Assembly: GCA_007126415.1 (NCBI GenBank)
Contig: SLBH01000165.1
Location: 1-8,610, forward strand
From: Spirochaetales bacterium
GTDB lineage: Bacteria; Spirochaetota; Spirochaetia; DSM-27196; SLAA01
Reading direction: 5' to 3'
Length of the DNA: 8,610 nt
Positions 1 through 5,098 of this stretch are shown here, piece after piece (the stretch's first letter is position 1; each line of letters starts with the position of its first letter). The notes beneath the pieces are model-generated. The model did not search any database and was not told where the DNA came from. It saw nothing but the letters and a program-made list of their open reading frames with translations. The translations under genes were made by a program, and so were the position numbers.

Positions 1-521
1 CCGTTCTTTTCGGCGAGGGCCGCCATCTGGCCGCGCATCGCGCTGACGACCTTCTCGTCCGCGCTCGCCATCTGTCCGTCGGGGCTCGCGAGAACCGGCG
101 CGGCCGCGCCGATTGAGGTTCCGGGAGCCATGTATATGCCGTCGGTCGCGAACGCGATCAGCGCGCCTGCCGACCAGCTGACGCCGGTGCCCTCGGGTGA
201 GAGCGCGACGTAGGCGATGGTATGCATGTCGTCCAGCGAGCCGATAAGATTCGCGATGCGGAGTGCCGAGTCTACGCGGCCACCGAAGGTGTCTATCTCG
301 AACACAATGCGTGACGCGTTCTCGGAGCGAGCGGTGCTGATGCTGCGCTGCAGGAAGGCTACTTGAGACGGTTGTATGTCGCCGTGGATCGGGATAACAT
401 AGATCCCGCCGGGAGCGTCCGCCTCGGCGTCGGCGGCCGGCGGTTGATCGGCTACGCCGTGCGTGATCGGCGCAAACAACAGAAGGCCGAGGATTCCCAT
501 TATTCTAAGCGCAGATTTCAT
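1..521 (-). CDS. NfeD/ClpP-class exported serine protease, N-terminal part (partial at window edge)
   Basis: My own translation of the minus strand gives 173 codons, open to the window edge. Residues 1-23 look like a signal peptide (basic start, then GILGLLLFAPITHGVA). The next region has the fold signature of the NfeD/SppA branch of ClpP-class proteases: an IYVIPIHGDI strand near 40, VFEIDTFGGRVDSA near 73-86, and the nucleophile elbow SWSAGALIA near 115-123, with Ser117 the likely nucleophile. The stretch DEKVVSAM near 155-162 supplies Lys157 as the probable dyad base, as in the archaeal 1510-N Ser/Lys protease. Family members cleave hydrophobic stretches of membrane-associated proteins and usually continue into membrane segments and a C-terminal NfeD OB domain; that part lies outside the window. 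ATG at 521 is chosen because the upstream ATG at 532 stops after four codons. A promoter-like pair lies at 542-570. Family call is firm, substrate unknown. Confidence 0.85.
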   Translation of the reverse strand, partial: MKSALRIMGILGLLLFAPITHGVADQPPAADAEADAPGGIYVIPIHGDIQPSQVAFLQRSISTARSENASRIVFEIDTFGGRVDSALRIANLIGSLDDMHTIAYVALSPEGTGVSWSAGALIAFATDGIYMAPGTSIGAAAPVLASPDGQMASADEKVVSAMRGQMAALAEKN

Positions 522-541
522 CTCTTTTTCATCCTGCTAAG

Positions 542-570
542 AGCCTACTGGCGCCGATGCGCAAAGTCAA
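542..570 (-). promoter_or_regulatory. Sigma-70-like promoter for the NfeD-type protease gene
   Basis: Read on the minus strand, TTGACT (565-570) is followed after exactly 17 bases by TAGGCT (542-547). The -35 matches consensus at five of six positions. The -10 keeps the key first, second and last bases. The predicted transcript starts near 535, giving a very short leader before the ATG at 521. No experimental evidence; assigned by eye. Confidence 0.45.
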
Positions 571-584
571 GAAATACCGATCAC

Positions 585-590
585 GGAGGG
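585..590 (+). promoter_or_regulatory. Ribosome binding site fixing the GTG start of the methyltransferase
   Basis: GGAGGG lies four bases before GTG at 595. It is the only strong Shine-Dalgarno near the 5' end of this reading frame and supports the GTG start. The spacing is slightly short. Confidence 0.6.
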
Positions 591-594
591 TTTT

Positions 595-1614
595 GTGGAA
601 CCACGGAAGTTTGAAGGCTATCTCGAGGCGAAGTACGCTCTGGATTATCGAAGCATCAATACCGCGGTCTACCGGCGCTTCCGCGAGCTGCTACGGACCG
701 GCGAGCCTGCTCAGCAGCGCGACGGTCGTTCGCTTCGCGTCTGCGACCTCGGCACCGGCACCGGCGCGATGGTGCGTCGCGTGCTGCAAAGTGTCGGCGG
801 TCCGCTCGAGATCAGCGCGCTGGACCTCAACGTCGAGGGGTTGGTGCAGGCCGGCGATCACACGCGACGGGCGATGCTTGCCGGAGGCTTTCGGCCTGGC
901 GGCCACGAGCGCGGTCGCGGTGGCCGAGGCGTCCAAGGAGGCCGAGAAAGCGGCCGAGGAGGGAGCGGTAGCACAGCCGGGCGCGATTCCGAACAGCTCG
1001 TTTTGCAGGATTATCACGAACGCGCGAACACGGTACGGTTTCGCGAGCTTGATCTCGGGAAGAGCACAGGCCGCAAACGCCTCGCCGCCGAGCGCTTTGA
1101 TTTGATCACCGGTCATGCCGTCATGGACCTGCTGCCGCTAAAGGCAACCGCGGAAGCAGTGGCCCAAGCGCTGAATCCCGGTGGTGTGTTCTACGCAACG
1201 CTCACCTACAACGGTGCGACCACGGTGTTGCCGGGCTACGAAGACCGAGGTTTCGAAGAGGCGGTGTTTGAGCTCTACGATGCTTCGATGGACGCGCGGG
1301 GTGCGGCGTACGGCGGACGCCGCGCCGGAGCGCGGCTGTTTGACGCCGCGGCGGCTGCCGGGCTCGCCGTTGTGAGCTTCGGTGCTTCCGACTGGCAGAT
1401 TGTACCGGGCGGCCACGGTTACCTTCGTGGAGAGGCCGAGGTTGCCGAGGCCCTGATTACGATGATCCATCGGGAGCTGTCGGGAAGCCGCAAACTCAAA
1501 CAGCGCGATCTTGACCGCTGGCGGGAGAAACGCCTTGCGCAGATCGAAGCCGCGGAGCTTACGATCGTGGTGCACCATACCGATTTGCTTGCGCGGAGGC
1601 CTGCGAGCGGCTGA
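595..1614 (+). CDS. Class I SAM-dependent methyltransferase, with a suspect internal frame
   Basis: 339 residues from a GTG start. Residues 48-57 (LRVCDLGTGTG) are the glycine-rich SAM-binding motif I, and the acidic end of strand 2 is Asp77 in ALDLN. FDLITGHAVMDLLP (168-181) and LNPGGVFYATLTYNG (193-207) match the later Rossmann strands, so SAM-dependent methyl transfer is well supported; the substrate is not evident. Between residues about 97 and 131 (883-987) the protein turns into an Arg/Gly/Ser-rich string unlike the rest. The +1 frame over the same bases reads as an Ala/Glu-rich, helix-like segment with almost all G/C third positions. Two compensating indels, or sequence errors, are likely there. 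The 3' end overlaps the convergent ICMT-like gene by 56 bp. A neighbouring role in lipid or cofactor methylation is only a guess from context. Confidence 0.8.
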   Translation: MEPRKFEGYLEAKYALDYRSINTAVYRRFRELLRTGEPAQQRDGRSLRVCDLGTGTGAMVRRVLQSVGGPLEISALDLNVEGLVQAGDHTRRAMLAGGFRPGGHERGRGGRGVQGGRESGRGGSGSTAGRDSEQLVLQDYHERANTVRFRELDLGKSTGRKRLAAERFDLITGHAVMDLLPLKATAEAVAQALNPGGVFYATLTYNGATTVLPGYEDRGFEEAVFELYDASMDARGAAYGGRRAGARLFDAAAAAGLAVVSFGASDWQIVPGGHGYLRGEAEVAEALITMIHRELSGSRKLKQRDLDRWREKRLAQIEAAELTIVVHHTDLLARRPASG

Positions 1615-2212
1615 GCCGAACGCGCCCGAAGTAGCGCAGCACCTCGGCACGGTAGGCCTCGAACTCGGCGCCGCAACGCTCGAGGAGCTGGTGCTCCTCG
1701 AGTCGAATGCGGGTATGCATATGAAGCAGGTAGATCGGCAGCGCGATCAACAGCGGCAAGACCGGCAGCGCGGCGAGCGACCCAATCGCGGTTAGGTGTA
1801 GGCTGAGCACGATAGGGTTTCGGCTATACGCGAACACGCCGTCGGTCTTGAGCCGAGTCGGCGTGCGCGCTCGGTGCCGGCGCAGCTGCAGTGTCGCAAC
1901 CAACCCCAACACCGTGGCGCCCGCGATCGTGACGATCGCGCCGCTCGCTATCGCGGCCCGACCGAACGCGGGAAGCTTGGCCGAGGCCGGTATGTGCGCG
2001 AAGCTCGGCGGGTGGATAACGAACGCGAGCGGGAGTCCGAACACCACCAGCAGCGCCGCGTACCCTGCCATGACGCGGGCACCCGTTGAGCGGCGTCGAC
2101 GCCACTCGGCGTAGGTCGACGCCTCGCTCGGGATCGGGAGCGCAACGAGCTCGACCAGAACGATGAGATAGGCCGCCGCAATCGTCAAACGCAGCGCGAG
2201 CTCAGTGCTCAT
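1559..2212 (-). CDS. ICMT/PEMT-like integral membrane methyltransferase
   Basis: About 217 residues from ATG 2212. There are about four hydrophobic segments (near 8-26, 47-66, 86-107 and 137-164). After these comes the SAM-binding signature of the isoprenylcysteine carboxyl methyltransferase / phospholipid N-methyltransferase superfamily: LKTDGVFAYSRNP near 121-133, then RIRLEEHQLLERCGAEFEAYRAEVLRYF near 168-195, including the conserved Glu pair. Such proteins methylate lipid-linked or hydrophobic substrates inside the membrane; prokaryotic members are seldom characterised, and this one could act on an amine or a carboxyl group. ATG 2212 overlaps the stop of the upstream gene (ATGAGCACTGA), so the two are translationally coupled. 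GAGGA lies 11 bases upstream. An in-frame ATG at 2224 is possible but has its GAGG directly abutting. Third gene of the minus-strand operon. Confidence 0.8.
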   Translation of the reverse strand: MSTELALRLTIAAAYLIVLVELVALPIPSEASTYAEWRRRRSTGARVMAGYAALLVVFGLPLAFVIHPPSFAHIPASAKLPAFGRAAIASGAIVTIAGATVLGLVATLQLRRHRARTPTRLKTDGVFAYSRNPIVLSLHLTAIGSLAALPVLPLLIALPIYLLHMHTRIRLEEHQLLERCGAEFEAYRAEVLRYFGRVRLSRSQASAQANRYGAPRS

Positions 2213-3791
2213 TTGTGGCCGCATCCTCAGCCGCGATGAAGCGGGGAAAGGAGGTTTCGCCCGGCGCCGCGAGGCGCGCGTAGATGTCGCCGCTTTTTGC
2301 GTACGGCCAGGACTCGGTGATGGTACGGGCGATCTGCGCAGGGCCGACCCACTCGGTCAGCAGGAACTCGGTACGCTCGCCTACAACCACGTTGTATTCG
2401 TAGGTTCCGAGCCGCTCGAGCCGTGCGATACAGCGCTGCGCCCGCTCGCGCGTTTCCGGGAGAAACTCGAACGAAAGCGCCGGAATCGCAACCGAGAGCC
2501 CCTGCAGGACCGCCTCTTCGCCGCCTTCAACGTCGATCTTGACGAACGTGGGGTAGCCGTAGTTCTCGATGAGTTCATCGAGAGTTGTTACCGGCACCGC
2601 GACGCTCCGGTTCCAGCTCACACCGCTGAATCCGGCGTGGCCGCCCACCTCGGCGATCCAGTCGGCGGCGAGCGTGCTCACGGTTGGATGCGCATCGCTT
2701 ATCCGAAGCTGCGCGCTGCCGCGCTCGGCACCAACCGCAGCCTCGAGCACGGTTACCTCGCCCAGGCGGCGCGGGGGGTAGAGCCGTCGCAGCAGGCGCG
2801 CGAATACCGGTTGCGGCTCAACCGCGACCGAGCGGACTCCGAGGCGTCTCCACGCCCGCACGCGATCGCCGAGGTGCGCGCCGATATCGAACGCGGTCTC
2901 GCCGGGGCTGAGAAAAGCGCGGTAGAACGCCGCACGCCGGCGCGCGCGCAGCGGCACCGCGTAGTACAACAGCAGCGACCGAATCAGGCCTCGAAGGACG
3001 GTGAACGTCTCGGCGCGCCGGGGAGCGGCGGCGCGGTAGCTGTCGCGCAGGTTTCGGTACCAGCTCCAGCCGAACGACGCCGCGAGCAACCCGAGCGCCG
3101 CCGCGTTCGCGTGTACCGGCAGGCTTCGCGAGATCGCCGAGTGATGCGCCGCCGGCAGTACCGTGCCGATCAAGGTTACGACTACAACGGCGCAGGCGGT
3201 TTTTGCGAACAACGCGCCGGCGCGCGACCGTTCCACCGGTGTCTCAGGAATCAGATGCAGGCTGAGAACGTAGAGATAGCGTAGCGCGCCGGCGAGCAAG
3301 ACCCAGCGGCCGAGGTCGGTGTAGCGTTGCGCGATCACGGCGAGCAACAGCACGAAGTATGCGTCGATCTCTTCGTCCCAGACCGCGCCGAAGCGCGTAA
3401 CGCCTTCCGCGCGAGCGACGCGCCCGTCAAAGAAATCGGTGAGCTCCGCGACGGCAAGTAACCCGAACAGAACGTAGACCCAGGCTCCGCCGTCTGAAAC
3501 CAGGTGTGGCGGCTCAATGCCCGGCGCGGAGGCCGCCTCGTAAACCGTGTGGAGTTCGTAGAGATAGAGCGACAACACCACTCCCAACGCTATCAGTAAT
3601 CGCAGCGAGGAAATCAGATCGGCCTTGCGCCGCGGACCGCCGGCGTGTAGCCGGGTGAGCGTGAAAAAGGCTCCGAAGCCCCAGACCACCAGGATGGGAG
3701 GTGCGAGGTTCGCCTGCGGCGAGAGGAGAATGTCCGACAATACCGCGAGTACCATGATCGCGTGCAGGGTCCGCCACTGCGTTAGCGCCAC
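2202..3791 (-). CDS. Fusion: CDP-alcohol phosphatidyltransferase (membrane) + FkbM methyltransferase
   Basis: 529 residues. The reading frame stays open further upstream to 4013, but that part overlaps the previous gene. GTG 3791 is chosen because AAGGAG (3800-3805) precedes it by eight bases. Residues about 12-245 hold around eight hydrophobic segments and the CDP-alcohol phosphatidyltransferase signature DGRVAR (122-127), Gly135, Asp139 and Asp143. Enzymes of this family transfer a phospho-alcohol from a CDP-linked donor to an acceptor alcohol with Mg2+ held by these Asp residues. The spacing between AR and G is seven residues, where the usual pattern has eight. Residues about 290-505 form an FkbM-type (Methyltransf_21) domain: FDIGAHLGD (301-309), AVEPQP (323-328), TLDELIENYGYPTFVKIDVEGGE (403-425) and FEFLPE (441-446), which normally O-methylates sugars or natural products. 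The reading frame is continuous across the junction. Middle gene of an operon; probably makes and methylates a lipid head group, which is inference. Confidence 0.85.
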   Translation of the reverse strand: MALTQWRTLHAIMVLAVLSDILLSPQANLAPPILVVWGFGAFFTLTRLHAGGPRRKADLISSLRLLIALGVVLSLYLYELHTVYEAASAPGIEPPHLVSDGGAWVYVLFGLLAVAELTDFFDGRVARAEGVTRFGAVWDEEIDAYFVLLLAVIAQRYTDLGRWVLLAGALRYLYVLSLHLIPETPVERSRAGALFAKTACAVVVVTLIGTVLPAAHHSAISRSLPVHANAAALGLLAASFGWSWYRNLRDSYRAAAPRRAETFTVLRGLIRSLLLYYAVPLRARRRAAFYRAFLSPGETAFDIGAHLGDRVRAWRRLGVRSVAVEPQPVFARLLRRLYPPRRLGEVTVLEAAVGAERGSAQLRISDAHPTVSTLAADWIAEVGGHAGFSGVSWNRSVAVPVTTLDELIENYGYPTFVKIDVEGGEEAVLQGLSVAIPALSFEFLPETRERAQRCIARLERLGTYEYNVVVGERTEFLLTEWVGPAQIARTITESWPYAKSGDIYARLAAPGETSFPRFIAAEDAATNEH

Positions 3792-3799
3792 AAGCCTTA

Positions 3800-3805
3800 C
3801 TCCTT
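3800..3805 (-). promoter_or_regulatory. Ribosome binding site deciding the GTG start of the fusion gene
   Basis: On the minus strand AAGGAG begins at the last base of the amidohydrolase stop codon (TGA, 3805-3807) and ends eight bases before GTG 3791. This places the true start 74 codons inside the longest open frame and indicates coupled translation. Confidence 0.75.
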
Positions 3806-4875
3806 CACCAGCGCGCGCGGTGCGCCTCTTTGACTGCAGCAACCACCCGATGTAGCTCGCTTGACCCGCTGTGAGTAGGGGTCTCGGTGCCGTGGGACGG
3901 CGTCGCTCCGGCTGAAGCGTGTTCCGATCGGTAGCGCTCACCGAGCAGGGCTCGAAGGGCGTGCTCAACGCCCTGCTCGAGCGCCTCGAGCGAGTAGCCG
4001 CCTTCGAGCACAAACACCGGCGGTGCGCCGAGCTCCCCGACCGCGCAGTCCAGCAGCGCAGTGGTCATCGAGCCGAACGCTTCGGCGGAGAGCTTCATGC
4101 CGGCGAGCGGATCGCGGGAATCGGCGTCGAACCCGGCCGAGACGAGCAGCAGCTCCGGGCGATACCAGCGAAGCGCCGGGAGCACCACACGCTGCAGTAC
4201 CTCGAGGTAGTCGTTGTCGCCCTTCCCGGGCGCGAGCGGGACGTTGATGCTGTATCCCTCGCCGTCGCCACTCCCGGTCTCGGAGACCGCACCGGTGCCC
4301 GGAAAAAGCGGCGACTGATGGATCGAGATGAACAACACGTTCGGGCTGTCGTAGAACGCGTGCATCGTGCCGTTGCCGTGATGGACGTCCCAGTCGAAGA
4401 CGGCGACACGCTCGAGGTGGTGTTCGGCGAGCGCGTGTGCGGCCGCGACCGCAACCGAGTTGAAGAGACAGAAGCCCATCGCGCCGTCGGGCTCGGCGTG
4501 GTGGCCCGGGGGACGCGGAAACGCGAACGCCGACTCCACCGTGCCGGCGCGGACCGCGTCTACCGCGGCGACGCACCCACCCGCGGCGCGCAACGCGGCG
4601 GCGTAACTCCACGGCCCGGCGGAGGTGTCGGGGTCGAGGTACGTGACGTTCTGCCGCCGGGTTTCGGCGATACGCTCGATATACAAGGCGGTGTGAACGC
4701 GGGCGAGCTCTTCCGGCGCCGCGTCGCGCGCCCCGATCTCGCGCAAGCGACCGCGATGCTCAAACCGCTCGAGCATCTGATCTATCGCCTCTATCCGAGC
4801 CGGCCGTTCGGGGTGACGCGGCCCGTTTTCGTGGCGGTGGTAGAGCGGATCACGCACAATACCAACTGAGTTCAT
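3805..4875 (-). CDS. HDAC-superfamily zinc amidohydrolase (class II HDAC / acetylpolyamine amidohydrolase-like)
   Basis: 356 residues. All arginase/deacetylase signatures are intact: HPERPARIEAI (21-31), PRPPGHHAEPDGAMGFCLFN (120-139) with the His125-His126 acid/base pair, FDWDVHHGNGT (160-170) with zinc ligands Asp163 and His165, SAGFDAD (246-252) with zinc ligand Asp250, and LEGGYSLEAL (290-299) with the catalytic Tyr294. It should be an active hydrolase removing acyl groups from amines. Bacterial relatives act on acetylpolyamines, other acetylated amines or proteins, and the substrate here cannot be told. Residues after about 315 form a hydrophilic Ser/Thr/His-rich tail beyond the usual domain end. 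First gene of the minus-strand operon, separated by 13 bases from the next. No Shine-Dalgarno is visible before ATG 4875, and a promoter-like element lies immediately upstream. Confidence 0.9.
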   Translation of the reverse strand: MNSVGIVRDPLYHRHENGPRHPERPARIEAIDQMLERFEHRGRLREIGARDAAPEELARVHTALYIERIAETRRQNVTYLDPDTSAGPWSYAAALRAAGGCVAAVDAVRAGTVESAFAFPRPPGHHAEPDGAMGFCLFNSVAVAAAHALAEHHLERVAVFDWDVHHGNGTMHAFYDSPNVLFISIHQSPLFPGTGAVSETGSGDGEGYSINVPLAPGKGDNDYLEVLQRVVLPALRWYRPELLLVSAGFDADSRDPLAGMKLSAEAFGSMTTALLDCAVGELGAPPVFVLEGGYSLEALEQGVEHALRALLGERYRSEHASAGATPSHGTETPTHSGSSELHRVVAAVKEAHRARW

Positions 4876-4883
4876 TACGGTTC

Positions 4884-4912
4884 ATAATACACAAACGCAT
4901 CTCTGAAGAGAA
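4884..4912 (-). promoter_or_regulatory. Possible promoter of the amidohydrolase operon
   Basis: Minus strand: TATTAT (4884-4889, five of six -10 matches) lies 17 bases downstream of TTCTCT (4907-4912, a weak -35). The predicted start of transcription falls within a few bases of the ATG at 4875, where no ribosome binding site is visible, so the message could be nearly leaderless. Weak by itself; supported mainly by position. Confidence 0.3.
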
Positions 4913-5066
4913 CAGTAACAGTGTCCCGGTTCACGGAGAACTGGAAACTCCGCCGATTTCGAGCTATCTATTGAAACGGAATGGCGAACAAACTCTCCTC
5001 ATCATATGATCTGCGTGCAGGTCTTACGCACGCTGCGAGCGGTCACGAATCAAATCCGCGACAACC

Positions 5067-5098
5067 GGGCGTGCGTATACTGCTGGGCGTGCGTATAC
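5067..5098 (+). repeat. 14-bp direct repeat carrying two alternative GTG starts
   Basis: GGGCGTGCGTATAC occurs at 5067-5080 and again at 5085-5098, an 18-bp period. Each copy contains an in-frame GTG (5071 and 5089) that could begin the lipoprotein signal peptide. The period is a multiple of three, so the duplication keeps frame and simply adds six residues. Confidence 0.7.

Noticed and set aside
2205..3284. Long plus-strand open frame opposite the fusion gene
   Set aside because: Arg/Ala-rich composition without any domain motif; the minus strand shows clear family motifs across the same bases.
3792..4013. An extra 74 residues at the N terminus of the phosphatidyltransferase-FkbM fusion
   Set aside because: This part lies wholly over the amidohydrolase 3' coding region and the short gap, and is Arg/Ser-rich shadow sequence. 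The RBS at 3800-3805 supports GTG 3791.
3919..4869. Long plus-strand open frame opposite the amidohydrolase
   Set aside because: Antisense shadow common in GC-rich DNA; all HDAC motifs are on the minus strand.
4934..4952. Inverted repeat CGGAG...CTCCG between the amidohydrolase and lipoprotein genes
   Set aside because: Only a 5-bp stem with a nine-base loop and no T run; expected by chance in such sequence.
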